Shown here: positions 41,363-49,349 of the stretch, piece by piece
Layout of the letters: every line of letters begins with the position of its first letter
Position numbering within the stretch: the stretch's first letter is position 1
Notes under the pieces: model-generated
The model's input: only the letters and a program-made list of their open reading frames with translations
What the model was told of the DNA's origin: nothing
Database searches by the model: none
Assembly (NCBI GenBank): GCA_021372725.1
Contig: JAJFTV010000110.1
Span: forward strand, 1 to 49,654
Length of the DNA: 49,654 nucleotides
Origin: Chloroflexota bacterium
Lineage (GTDB): Bacteria; Chloroflexota; Anaerolineae; Anaerolineales; Anaerolineaceae
Direction: 5' to 3'
Made by a program: the position numbers and the translations under genes

Positions 41363-43762
41363 ATGAGAAACTGGGATTTACAGATTGAAAATCCGTTTTT
41401 GCTGACCCTTTCAGCCGATTCAAGATTCTGCAATATTGATCTTTATGATGATCAAATTTGGGAATTAAGCCTAGCAGGCTATGAGCCGCGTTCCATCATG
41501 ATGCATACCACTTATGGGCTGCGGGCTCAAAGTATGAGTGTGTTTCCGCGTTTCTTGTTTAATGAACAAACATTTACGGATCCGATTTCGTTTTCGAAAA
41601 AACCCGCTCTGCAATATTTTCTGTCGAATTATATCAATCTGAATTTTTGTATTTCACCTGAAATAAATTGTTCTGCAGAATACTGGGTGCCAGACTCTCA
41701 TACTATCGCAGGCAGTTATCAATTCCATAATACCGGTAACAAGGTGATCACCATTCAATTCGAGCTGTGTGCCAATTTGAAACCGCTGAATGAGGGGGAT
41801 AATATAAGTCCTGTGGTGATGGGCGACAGTGCTGTTCTCACGGGAAAAACTTATAACCTGGTGCCGGTTTGTGCGATGTCAGGAGTTTCCCAAATTAATG
41901 ATAGCCCATTTCCATCACTTTGGCAGAATTTTCAGATTGTACCTGGAAAAAACAGGACTTTGTATTGGGCACTATCCTCTCTGACAGATGTTCAATCCTC
42001 TCTGGAGCATGCCAGGGAAATTCTTGCATCTCCCTGGGAAGCACAAATCGCACGGGTTTTAATGGTCAACGATTCACAGGAAATTGAAATCCATACTGGT
42101 GATCCTGACTGGGATCTTGCATTTGCCGCCTCGCAAAGATCGGCTTTTTCGCTGGTGATGGATACAAAATCCGGGAATGTTCCTTTTGTGAAAAGCAGAC
42201 GGGCGGATATGGGTTATTCTTTTGCAGAGGAAGGCAAAGGGGTGATACCTCAATGGAAAAAACCATCCGCCTTCGATGCTTATTACCTGACGGGAATTCT
42301 GTTGCCGGGTGGCGCTGATTTGGTTCAGAATATACTTACCGGTTTCTTACAAAAATATCAACCGGCTTTACCCGTCACCAAAGAGACAACGCGTCGTTCT
42401 TTTAGAGAAATTCTTGATCAGCCAATTCTTTGTACCATGGCCTGGGATTTGTTCAACATAACGAACGATAAGGAATGGCTTCATGCAAACATCGACGCGT
42501 TAGCGTCTTATTTCGATTTGTGGTTCACACCGGATCAGGATAAAGACCTGGATGGATTCCCGGAATGGCAGAATATCGAGCAAAGCGGTCTGGAAATCAA
42601 CCCGATTTTTGAAAGATGGAATGGAGAAACACAAGGGTTGAACATCCGTACCGTTGAATCACCCTCCCTGCCGGCATTTCTTTACCAGGAATGTCAAAAT
42701 CTCATCCGGCTCATCCATGCCGCCAACAGGGATGATTTATTAAGCGTTCCTGAAGAATTACAAGGAAAATTGAAAGAGCAGCTTAATGAATGTTGGAATG
42801 AAAGATTTTCCGGGTTTTTCTATCGTGATTTTGAAACGCATATTACCCAAATCGGGAAAAATCTCCTCGAATGTCATGGAAACGGATTGTATAAATTGAA
42901 CATGAGTTTTTCCAGACCGCAGAGGTTATTGATCCAGATCGTTGGGAAGGATGACACGCGGCGGCGATTTCAGATTCAATTGTCCGGCCAGAAATCAGGA
43001 GAGACGATCCAGGAAACCATTGATTTCTTTAACATTTCCTGGCTGCATGGAAGATCTTATTACACCTGTAACAATCTTTTCACGAGGCTGGATACGGTGG
43101 AAATTACCGGGATGTCACCTGATGACCAGACACGCATTAACACCGCTCACCATCAGATGTCTGACATCAGTACACTCCTTCCAATATGGGCAGGCGCATT
43201 GGAAAATCACCGGGCTAATAAAATAATCGAGAAAAATCTTCACAAACAGTATTGGGGCACTTATGGAATTCCAGTGACTTCACAGGTCACAATGGGGCAG
43301 TACACCAAACCTTCCAAAGTACTGATACCCTGGAATCAATTGCTGGGGCAAGGTCTTTTGACTGCGGGAAAACAGGAAATGGCTGTTCAACTGGTTACAA
43401 ACCTGATGGAAGCCATTAAACAAAATTTCCCCAAATATCATGAATTCCAGGAAGAGCATGATTGCGAAACTGCACAACCCGCGGGGGAAGTTGGAAATCT
43501 ACGGGGTTTTGCGCCCAAACGTTTATTTCTGGATTGTCTTGGGGTACAATATATTGAAGCAAACCATTTGTTTCTGAATGGACAAAACCTGTTTCCCTGG
43601 CCGGTGACAGTAAAATATAAGGGAGTGACATTGACCCGGCATAAAACAGACACCGTCATCACCTTTTCGACAGGACAAACGATCACGGTTACGGGGAATG
43701 AAGCAAAAGAGATAAAATTAACAACCGATGACATCATAGATGAAAAGGAGTATTATGGATAA
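41363..43762 (+). CDS. Six-hairpin glycosidase-like protein
   Basis: This is a cytoplasmic-looking protein of 799 residues without a signal peptide. The N-terminal ~250 residues look beta-rich. The rest looks like an (alpha/alpha)6 barrel as in glycogen-debranching and related glycoside hydrolases: DPDWDLAFAASQRSAF, an acid-rich DQDKDLDGFPEWQ near 400, WNGETQGLNIRTVESPSLPAF, and a late HDCETAQPAGEVGNLRGFAP. I cannot assign a substrate or catalytic pair with confidence. The ATG at 41363 is chosen because the upstream starts lie in a terminator-like hairpin. The next gene overlaps its end by eight bases, tying it to the c-di-AMP receptor pair. Confidence 0.65.
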   Translation: MRNWDLQIENPFLLTLSADSRFCNIDLYDDQIWELSLAGYEPRSIMMHTTYGLRAQSMSVFPRFLFNEQTFTDPISFSKKPALQYFLSNYINLNFCISPEINCSAEYWVPDSHTIAGSYQFHNTGNKVITIQFELCANLKPLNEGDNISPVVMGDSAVLTGKTYNLVPVCAMSGVSQINDSPFPSLWQNFQIVPGKNRTLYWALSSLTDVQSSLEHAREILASPWEAQIARVLMVNDSQEIEIHTGDPDWDLAFAASQRSAFSLVMDTKSGNVPFVKSRRADMGYSFAEEGKGVIPQWKKPSAFDAYYLTGILLPGGADLVQNILTGFLQKYQPALPVTKETTRRSFREILDQPILCTMAWDLFNITNDKEWLHANIDALASYFDLWFTPDQDKDLDGFPEWQNIEQSGLEINPIFERWNGETQGLNIRTVESPSLPAFLYQECQNLIRLIHAANRDDLLSVPEELQGKLKEQLNECWNERFSGFFYRDFETHITQIGKNLLECHGNGLYKLNMSFSRPQRLLIQIVGKDDTRRRFQIQLSGQKSGETIQETIDFFNISWLHGRSYYTCNNLFTRLDTVEITGMSPDDQTRINTAHHQMSDISTLLPIWAGALENHRANKIIEKNLHKQYWGTYGIPVTSQVTMGQYTKPSKVLIPWNQLLGQGLLTAGKQEMAVQLVTNLMEAIKQNFPKYHEFQEEHDCETAQPAGEVGNLRGFAPKRLFLDCLGVQYIEANHLFLNGQNLFPWPVTVKYKGVTLTRHKTDTVITFSTGQTITVTGNEAKEIKLTTDDIIDEKEYYG

Positions 43763-44105
43763 CGAACTCCCACTCACTGAAAAAACCCTGTTATTTTGGG
43801 CCGTCATCCAGGCCCAGGACCTGGAAAATGCCCAGGAATCCTTATCCAGCCTTGGATTTGTATCTACAAGGCTGCCCAGTGTAGGTGGTTTCCTTGGACG
43901 AAGAAATGCAACTTTACTCGTTGGTGTAACCGAAAGCCGGCTGTCGGAGGCACTGGATTCCCTGCAGGAGAACTGTCGACAACGAATAGAATATATTGCA
44001 GTCCCGCTTGAAAGCGCTCCGCTTCCCTTGCCTACCCCTACTCCAATTACCATCGGTGGAGCCACAATTTTCACGCTGGAAGTAGATCATTTTGAGGTGA
44101 TATAG
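43755..44105 (+). CDS. PII-like c-di-AMP receptor (DarA/PstA family), long paralog
   Basis: This protein of 116 residues belongs to the cyclic-di-AMP receptor family of PII-like trimers (DarA, PstA, CdaR). Near residues 33-48 it has FVSTRLPSVGGFLGRRN, where Thr, the Gly-Gly-Phe-Leu turn and the Asn match the c-di-AMP pocket region. It then has ATLLVGV. The first 10 residues are extra. The C-terminal part after PLPTPTPIT carries the last strand. The ATG at 43755 has AAGGAG just upstream and lies inside the preceding gene's last codons. A second copy follows two bases after its stop. Confidence 0.88.
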   Translation: MDNELPLTEKTLLFWAVIQAQDLENAQESLSSLGFVSTRLPSVGGFLGRRNATLLVGVTESRLSEALDSLQENCRQRIEYIAVPLESAPLPLPTPTPITIGGATIFTLEVDHFEVI

Positions 44106-44107
44106 CC

Positions 44108-44374
44108 ATGAAACTAATTATTGCAATCGTCCGGGATTCTGATAACGATACAATCTCACACGCGCTGACCCAGGCCAACTTCCGCGTTACATATATTGCA
44201 TCCACAGGGGGCTTTCTGCGAAAAGGCCAAAGCACCCTGATGATCGGGGTCGAGGATAATCTCACTGAACAAGCATTGGGGATTATCCGTACGAATGTGA
44301 CCCCTGCTACGGAAAACGATGCGCGTCAATCCATCATCTTTGTTCTTCCGGTTGACCAATTTCATCATTTTTAG
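44108..44374 (+). CDS. PII-like c-di-AMP receptor (DarA/PstA family), short paralog
   Basis: This protein of 88 residues is a shorter paralog of the gene before it. It starts MKLIIAIVRDSDNDTISHAL and has FRVTYIASTGGFLRKGQSTLMIGV near 25-48 (quoted in part), close to the DarA consensus, followed by the usual C-terminal strand FVLPVDQFHHF. The Asn of the typical GN(T/S)T is Gln here, as RKGQST. The family forms trimers with c-di-AMP at subunit interfaces; two adjacent paralogs could make hetero-trimers. A GAGGTG precedes the ATG. Confidence 0.9.
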   Translation: MKLIIAIVRDSDNDTISHALTQANFRVTYIASTGGFLRKGQSTLMIGVEDNLTEQALGIIRTNVTPATENDARQSIIFVLPVDQFHHF

Positions 44375-44481
44375 ATAAATTCTTGACTGGATCCAATGGA
44401 ATGCTTTGATCAGCCGTTCAGTCATCGTATAAAGAGTAAAAAATCTCACCGTCAGCCATCAATTTGGCAAAGGAGTTGAAA

Positions 44482-45126
44482 ATGAATTTTGGCCAGGCAT
44501 TCACATTTATTTTTGATGACAAGGATTGGATAAAAAAGGCTGGCTATGTGGCATTGTGCCAGTTGATCCCGATACTCGGTCAGTTCATTGCAATTGGGTT
44601 TTCAGTTGAAATCATGAGACGCGTCATTGCCAACGACCCAATACCATTACCTGATTTTGATTTCGGCGATTTTCTGGGGAAAGGTTTTCAGGCATTTGTC
44701 ATTACATTTGTCTATTCAATCCCGATGCTGTTCCTCATTCTGGTGATCTGGGCTGTATCTTCAACGCTGCCCTCGATGGGAAACACGGATGTTTCCAACG
44801 TCATTACCATCATCGTATGCGTTATGTGCGGTGGCCTTGCAATCTTGTACGGGATTTTTATGGCATTCGTTGTTCCGGCGGCGCTGGGAAGATATGCAGA
44901 AACCGGCACGATGGGATCTGCCTTCCAGCTCGGTAAAGTCTTCTCTACTGTTAGCAAGGCTTTCGTCCCATACCTGATTGCGGTTCTCGGAGCATTGATA
45001 GCCAGTATCATCGCACCGCTGGGCACAATCGTCTGTATAGTTGGGATTGTGGTGACCTTTACCTATTCTTATGCCATAAGTGGACATTTATATGGTCAGG
45101 CGTACCGCCAGGCGGTTCTGGTTTAA
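44482..45126 (+). CDS. DUF4013 family membrane protein
   Basis: This is a membrane protein of 214 residues with about five to six spans. It starts NFGQAFTFIFDDKDW and has the family-like motif LCQLIPILGQFIAIGFSVEIMRRV (in part) near 23-46, then PLPDFDFGDFLGKGF. These are typical of DUF4013, whose function is unknown. The ATG at 44482 has GGAG at a normal distance and is preferred to the TTG at 44464. It lies about 107 bases after the second c-di-AMP receptor and ends before a bidirectional terminator. Confidence 0.82.
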   Translation: MNFGQAFTFIFDDKDWIKKAGYVALCQLIPILGQFIAIGFSVEIMRRVIANDPIPLPDFDFGDFLGKGFQAFVITFVYSIPMLFLILVIWAVSSTLPSMGNTDVSNVITIIVCVMCGGLAILYGIFMAFVVPAALGRYAETGTMGSAFQLGKVFSTVSKAFVPYLIAVLGALIASIIAPLGTIVCIVGIVVTFTYSYAISGHLYGQAYRQAVLV

Positions 45127-45166
45127 ATACAAGGATCTGTTTTGTATCTGGATCCAAAAATTTCTA

Positions 45167-45197
45167 TCCATCCTGGCAATTATTAAACCAGGATGGA
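45167..45197. terminator. Bidirectional terminator
   Basis: TCCATCCTGG (45167-45176) and CCAGGATGGA (45188-45197) form a perfect 10-bp stem with an 11-base loop between convergent genes. On the forward strand it is followed by TTTTCTTTTTC; on the reverse strand by AGAAATTTTTGG. Confidence 0.75.
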
Positions 45198-45201
45198 CAG
45201 G

Positions 45202-45777
45202 TTAGTTTTCTTTTTCTCTGAACTCAATAACCTGATACACCGAAATTTCGAGCCTGGATTTTTTCCAATAGTCGGCTGATGCACCCATTTTTCGACATAG
45301 ATGTCCCATAAACTCATCCAGCTCGGGCAGTTGTTCCCACACTTGAGGTAAAAAAGTAGCCCGTCTGGCTCCATCCCTGATCACAACCCCATCCCTTCCA
45401 GGAGTGATCAACTGGTATAGTTCGTCAATGCTGGAATAGGTTATTTTCCTGGGCCGGGTGAGAACAGAAATTTCCAGCTCAAGCTCGTCAAGTTCCTCAG
45501 GCCGGACAGGTAAAAAGCGAAAATCATTCATCGCTGCAGCGGCCGCATGTTCGATCACATCCAAAATAAGGGGCTGGTAAGGTTCCAGTGTCCCTATGCA
45601 CCCCCGCAAATCTCCCTTCCTGGTGATGGTTACAAATGTGGCACCAGGCTCACGAAGGGAAACCGATTTCTCCTCCAGGTTCACAACAGGCGGGTTTTCC
45701 CCACAAGCAGCATTCGCAATGGATTGTCTCGCCAGTGATAGCAATTCACGTTTTTCATCTTCTGACAATGTATACAT
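45202..45777 (-). CDS. amrA: AMMECR1-domain protein (AmmeMemoRadiSam system protein A)
   Basis: This AMMECR1-domain protein of 191 residues has the hallmark KGDLRGCIGTLEP near 59-71, then the NDFRFLPVRPEELDELELEISVL region (quoted in part), and the late GVVIRDGARRATFLPQVWEQ near 125-144. In many bacteria such proteins occur with a Memo protein and a radical SAM enzyme (AmmeMemoRadiSam). Neither partner is next to it here. Its biochemical role is not established. It is divergent from the amidase gene. Confidence 0.9.
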   Translation of the reverse strand: MYTLSEDEKRELLSLARQSIANAACGENPPVVNLEEKSVSLREPGATFVTITRKGDLRGCIGTLEPYQPLILDVIEHAAAAAMNDFRFLPVRPEELDELELEISVLTRPRKITYSSIDELYQLITPGRDGVVIRDGARRATFLPQVWEQLPELDEFMGHLCRKMGASADYWKKSRLEISVYQVIEFREKEN

Positions 45778-45881
45778 TAGCAGGTCTGCTCCTCTATTGA
45801 TTGAAATGGTGGCATCATTATTGTAACGTATTTCAGCCTGTTGAATCCTGTCATACTGTGCGAAATCTTTTATTTAACTTA

Positions 45882-45910
45882 TTGTCAATTTCTTGCTGGT
45901 AAGGCATAAT
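45882..45910 (+). promoter_or_regulatory. Promoter of the amidase gene, leaderless
   Basis: TTGTCA (45882-45887), a 17-base spacer and CATAAT (45905-45910) each match five of six consensus bases. The predicted start (45917) is one base before the ATG at 45918, so the mRNA would be leaderless. The alternative is a TTG start at 45912 using AAGG at 45901, but that start would lie upstream of the predicted transcript start. Confidence 0.6.
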
Positions 45911-45917
45911 ATTGAAA

Positions 45918-46739
45918 ATGATGAACAACAACGAAGAGACTGACCCATCAACACCTGAAAACCTCGAAAATAATGCCGAAGAAAAACCGGCAGTTTTCAG
46001 CATCATTAAGGCAGTCCAATCCGTTTTACTTGCTGCCCTGCTGGTGGCATCGCTGTTTACTTTATTCACTCCGGCCAACTTCTTCTCAGGCAGCATTCTT
46101 GATTCGATGTTGTACGCTGCGGAGGATTCAGAAAAAGTAATTACTGCCAGCATTCCTACCATGATGGCATCCAGTCAACGGATCGGCATTGTAGCGGGTC
46201 ATTGGAAGGATGCAAAAAACAGCGGTTTTATTTGTGGAGATGGACTGGCTGAAAATACACTCAATTTGCAGATAGCAACGCTTGTTGCGCAGGAATTGAC
46301 CAACCGCGGTTATCAGGTTGATTTATTGGAGGAAAATGATGCCCGTTTGAACGAATACAGGGCCCTGGCACTGGTTTCCATTCACAATGATACCTGCGAA
46401 TTTCTAAGCAATGATGCCACCGGATTCAAGGTTTCACCGGCTCTGGCCAACGCATACCCGGATGAAGCGAACCTTTTATCCCAATGTCTGATCGACAATT
46501 ATGGATCCATCACTGGTATGACGTTCCAGACCAACAAACTGACCACCGACATGACCACCTACCACTCATTCAGCGAGGTTCACAGTTCCACCCCTACTGT
46601 CATCATCGAGACAGGTTATTTGAATCTCGATCGGCAAATACTGACGCAGTCCACTGATTTGGTTGTGAAGGGCATCGTGGATGGAGTTCTTTGTTACGTC
46701 GAGCGTGAACCAGGTCAGGAGGCCACAACAGCCCCTTGA
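45918..46739 (+). CDS. Membrane-anchored N-acetylmuramoyl-L-alanine amidase-like protein
   Basis: This protein of 273 residues cleaves, or is built like enzymes that cleave, the amide bond between peptide and glycan in peptidoglycan. An acidic N-terminus (1-23) precedes one membrane span (about 34-55). The Amidase_3 domain has IGIVAGHWKD (zinc His) near 90, AENTLNL (zinc Glu) near 113, SIHNDTCEF (zinc His) near 155 and VIIETGYLNL (catalytic Glu) near 230. All four key residues are visible, so activity is likely. The L,D-transpeptidase gene overlaps its stop by four bases, forming a cell-wall pair. Confidence 0.85.
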   Translation: MMNNNEETDPSTPENLENNAEEKPAVFSIIKAVQSVLLAALLVASLFTLFTPANFFSGSILDSMLYAAEDSEKVITASIPTMMASSQRIGIVAGHWKDAKNSGFICGDGLAENTLNLQIATLVAQELTNRGYQVDLLEENDARLNEYRALALVSIHNDTCEFLSNDATGFKVSPALANAYPDEANLLSQCLIDNYGSITGMTFQTNKLTTDMTTYHSFSEVHSSTPTVIIETGYLNLDRQILTQSTDLVVKGIVDGVLCYVEREPGQEATTAP

Positions 46740-47827
46740 ACAAGGAAATCAACCCCACAGCCTATCAGGCTCTTGAAAAGTCATTAACCGCCCTGCGTGA
46801 ACATCACAAAAGTGATGCCCAACGCTGGGCCAATGAAGCGGCAAAATTGGCTCCCGATTGGGAAGCTCCCTGGATTGTCCTTGCCTCCATCAGTGAACCG
46901 GAAGCCAGCATCAGATACCTGAAGAAAGCTCTTGAAATCAACCCCGCCAGTGAGCGCGCCCGGCAGGGGATGCATTGGGCAATCAAAAGATATCGCAAGA
47001 AAATCGTAGCAGAAATAAATGCCGGCACCGCCACTGCAGAAACCCAAAATATACCGGTACGGCCCGCGTCAGCAGTTCCTTCAGTCGGGTTAAGAGATCA
47101 GTTGACATCCGGGAAGCCACCTTCTGGCAAACGACGCAACAAAAAACTGATCCAGATCCTCCTGGGGCTCCTGCTGATTTGTATCTTAACGCTGGTTGCC
47201 TATGTGGTTGCTCCGCCAGGGTTGATGGCAACCGCCCAAAAACCACAGGGAGTGCGCCTGGAAGGAGCACTTGTAAAACCGTCGCTTACGCCAAGCAGTA
47301 CACTCACTCCCACACCCACCTATACACCCACTGCCACCTTCACCGCCACGCCCACATCGACATTCACACCTACTGCCACACATACAGCCAAGCCTACCAA
47401 AACAAAGCCTGTCCCGTTGCCTACCTTCACCCCGGGATCTGAGTTCTATTATGAGGAGGTCGATCCGCCGACCAGTGGCCGCTGGATTGACATCAACCTG
47501 ACCTATCAACAATTGTACGCTTACAAAGGTAGCAAGCTTGTCAATGCCTTTTTAGTCTCCACCGGAACTTATTTACATCCTACTGTCACCGGGCAGTACA
47601 CCATCTATGTAAAATATGAATACGATGACATGGTCGGCCCTGATTATTATCTGCCGGATGTTCCATATACCATGTACTTCTACGAGGGTTACGGCATTCA
47701 TGGAACATACTGGCATAGCAACTTCGGAACACCCATGAGTCATGGTTGCGTGAACATGCGGACATCGGATGCAGCATGGTTGTACGGGTGGGCTTCGGTG
47801 GGTACAATTGTAAATATCCATTATTAA
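46736..47827 (+). CDS. Membrane-anchored L,D-transpeptidase (YkuD) with TPR-like N-terminus
   Basis: This protein of 363 residues has a cytoplasmic helical, TPR-like region (about 1-85). A single membrane span follows (about 136-157), then a Thr/Pro-rich spacer (about 180-235) and a YkuD domain (about 245-363). The catalytic signature is HGTYWHSNFG followed by SHGCVNMR near 338-345, with Cys as the nucleophile. YkuD enzymes form 3-3 cross-links or attach proteins to peptidoglycan. The start is TTG, overlapping the amidase stop (TTGA), so translation is probably coupled. Confidence 0.88.
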   Translation: MNKEINPTAYQALEKSLTALREHHKSDAQRWANEAAKLAPDWEAPWIVLASISEPEASIRYLKKALEINPASERARQGMHWAIKRYRKKIVAEINAGTATAETQNIPVRPASAVPSVGLRDQLTSGKPPSGKRRNKKLIQILLGLLLICILTLVAYVVAPPGLMATAQKPQGVRLEGALVKPSLTPSSTLTPTPTYTPTATFTATPTSTFTPTATHTAKPTKTKPVPLPTFTPGSEFYYEEVDPPTSGRWIDINLTYQQLYAYKGSKLVNAFLVSTGTYLHPTVTGQYTIYVKYEYDDMVGPDYYLPDVPYTMYFYEGYGIHGTYWHSNFGTPMSHGCVNMRTSDAAWLYGWASVGTIVNIHY

Positions 47828-47967
47828 TGGGTGAAAAAGTAACGATTCCCACCTTGTTCAAGCAAATATTCGCAAGCAGGGTCTACCCGTTCTGACATGG
47901 ACATCTTTGCTGATATATATAATTTTTATTAAAAGATTCTGCAACTGCCGGTTTACAAGTCGTTATC

Positions 47968-47976
47968 TGGTAGAAT
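47968..47976 (+). promoter_or_regulatory. Extended -10 promoter for the gene at 48009
   Basis: TGGTAGAAT fits an extended -10 element with a predicted start near 47983. TTTACA at 47952 is a possible -35 but with only 13 bases of spacing. Confidence 0.4.
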
Positions 47977-48008
47977 TAATGTTAACAGGAGAATTCAAGA
48001 AAGAGATA

Positions 48009-48443
48009 ATGACTGTGAAGAAAGCGATTTTTGAAGGTCTTGTGTTTGATGAAAATGAAAACCCGGTCAGGGTGGTCAATATAGGCCTGGAAAGTTTCTA
48101 TGTTGTCAATGACTCGGGCTTTATGCGGCATATCAATTCTGAAGTGGTGGACCGGCAGGTTCTTGACAGCATGCTCTCGGTCGTCAAAGATCACGAAGAT
48201 ATTTTTACAGACCAAACTGCAAAAATGCTTGGGCAGGAAGATATTTTTACCAGGGCGCTCATCCAAAATCAATTAAAGAACATCGACCAGCAAGTTGATA
48301 AACTTTTGGAGACAGGCTTTCCTGAGGAAGGACGGGCGTACATGGGCATGATGGGTTTTAAGATAATCATTAATTACCATGGTGAAGTCATCAGTATCAA
48401 CCAGCCTGGTGCCATATCTGAAGATGATGAGGGTGACGAATAA
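48009..48443 (+). CDS. Conserved hypothetical protein
   Basis: This is a soluble, acidic protein of 144 residues from the ATG at 48009. It has an N-terminal beta-rich part (IFEGLVFDENENPVRVV, FYVVNDSGFMRHI) and a helical centre. The motif KMLGQEDIFTRALIQNQLKN lies near 78-97, and MMGFKIIINYHGEV near 113-126. I do not recognise a characterised domain, although the protein reads like a well-kept small family. In-frame ATG 47979 and the earlier start at 47907 lie upstream; the first is before the predicted transcript start. It precedes a thioredoxin-like gene by 71 bases. Confidence 0.65.
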   Translation: MTVKKAIFEGLVFDENENPVRVVNIGLESFYVVNDSGFMRHINSEVVDRQVLDSMLSVVKDHEDIFTDQTAKMLGQEDIFTRALIQNQLKNIDQQVDKLLETGFPEEGRAYMGMMGFKIIINYHGEVISINQPGAISEDDEGDE

Positions 48444-48514
48444 CAAGACGCCCATAAAATGGAATGAGCTTGTACCAGTATTCGTAAATTAGTCTGGATT
48501 CGGAATCGAAGAGA

Positions 48515-49348
48515 ATGAACTCTAACCACGTCATTGACGCATCTGAAGCGGATTTTGAATATGAAGTCATCAACTATTCACAAAACATTCCGGTGATAGT
48601 GGACTTTTGGGCTGAATGGTGTATTCCATGCCGTTCATTGGAACCAATCCTGATTAAATTAGCCGCAGAGGCAAATGGTGGTTTCCGGTTGGCAAGGGTA
48701 AATGTGGATGCGAACCCAAATCTGGCTTTGAAATACGGTGTTCATTCCATTCCGGCTGTCAAAGCCATAAGCCAGGGACAGGTGGTAGGCGAATTTAGTT
48801 CACTCCAACCCGAAAGACGAATCCGCGAGTTTGTTGCCGGTATCATCCCCCCCAGCCCAATAACGCTGGCTATTGAAAAGGCCAACAGCCTGACGGAGAC
48901 TTACGATTGGGAAAATGCCGAGCCAATCTATCTGGACGTTCTTGAAAAGCAGCCCGAACACCCGGCAGCCGTTTTGGGTTTGGTAAAAATATATCTCGCC
49001 ACCCACAGGGCTGAAAAGGCTTCCATGCTGCTTCAGGAGTTTCCGGAAAGCCGTGCTTACTCCAAAGCCGAATTGCTAAAACCTCTGGCCAAGGCACTGA
49101 CCGATTTTGAAAATGGGTCACTTCCAAATAAAGAAGACATTGATTACTTTTATACCAACTGCATGCGCCTTGTCAGCCGTCAAAATTTTGAAGCTGCCTT
49201 GGATGGCCTGCTGGAGATTATCAAGGAAAATCGTGCATATCGTTCCGGAGAAGCACGCGGCGCTTATCTTGGAATCCTTGAATTAATGGGTGAAAACAAC
49301 CCGCAAACACGAAAATATCGTTCTGAACTCACCGCAGCTTTATTCTAA
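48515..49348 (+). CDS. Thioredoxin-TPR protein (YbbN/CnoX-like)
   Basis: This protein of 277 residues has an N-terminal thioredoxin domain (about 5-110) and a C-terminal TPR-like helical region (about 120-277). The active site is FWAEWCIPCRSLEPI near 28-42, so both Cys are present. The cis-Pro lies in HSIPAV near 78. The organisation matches YbbN/CnoX co-chaperones, which protect proteins from oxidation and hand them to GroEL or DnaK. In E. coli CnoX the CxxC is lost, so this version could be redox-active. It is convergent with the isomerase gene with one base between stops. Confidence 0.88.
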   Translation: MNSNHVIDASEADFEYEVINYSQNIPVIVDFWAEWCIPCRSLEPILIKLAAEANGGFRLARVNVDANPNLALKYGVHSIPAVKAISQGQVVGEFSSLQPERRIREFVAGIIPPSPITLAIEKANSLTETYDWENAEPIYLDVLEKQPEHPAAVLGLVKIYLATHRAEKASMLLQEFPESRAYSKAELLKPLAKALTDFENGSLPNKEDIDYFYTNCMRLVSRQNFEAALDGLLEIIKENRAYRSGEARGAYLGILELMGENNPQTRKYRSELTAALF

Positions 49349-49349
49349 A

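Noticed and set aside
47280..47440. Repetitive ACACCCAC-type DNA as a simple-sequence repeat or CRISPR-like array
   Set aside because: It encodes the Thr/Pro spacer of the L,D-transpeptidase in frame and has no regular repeat-spacer layout.
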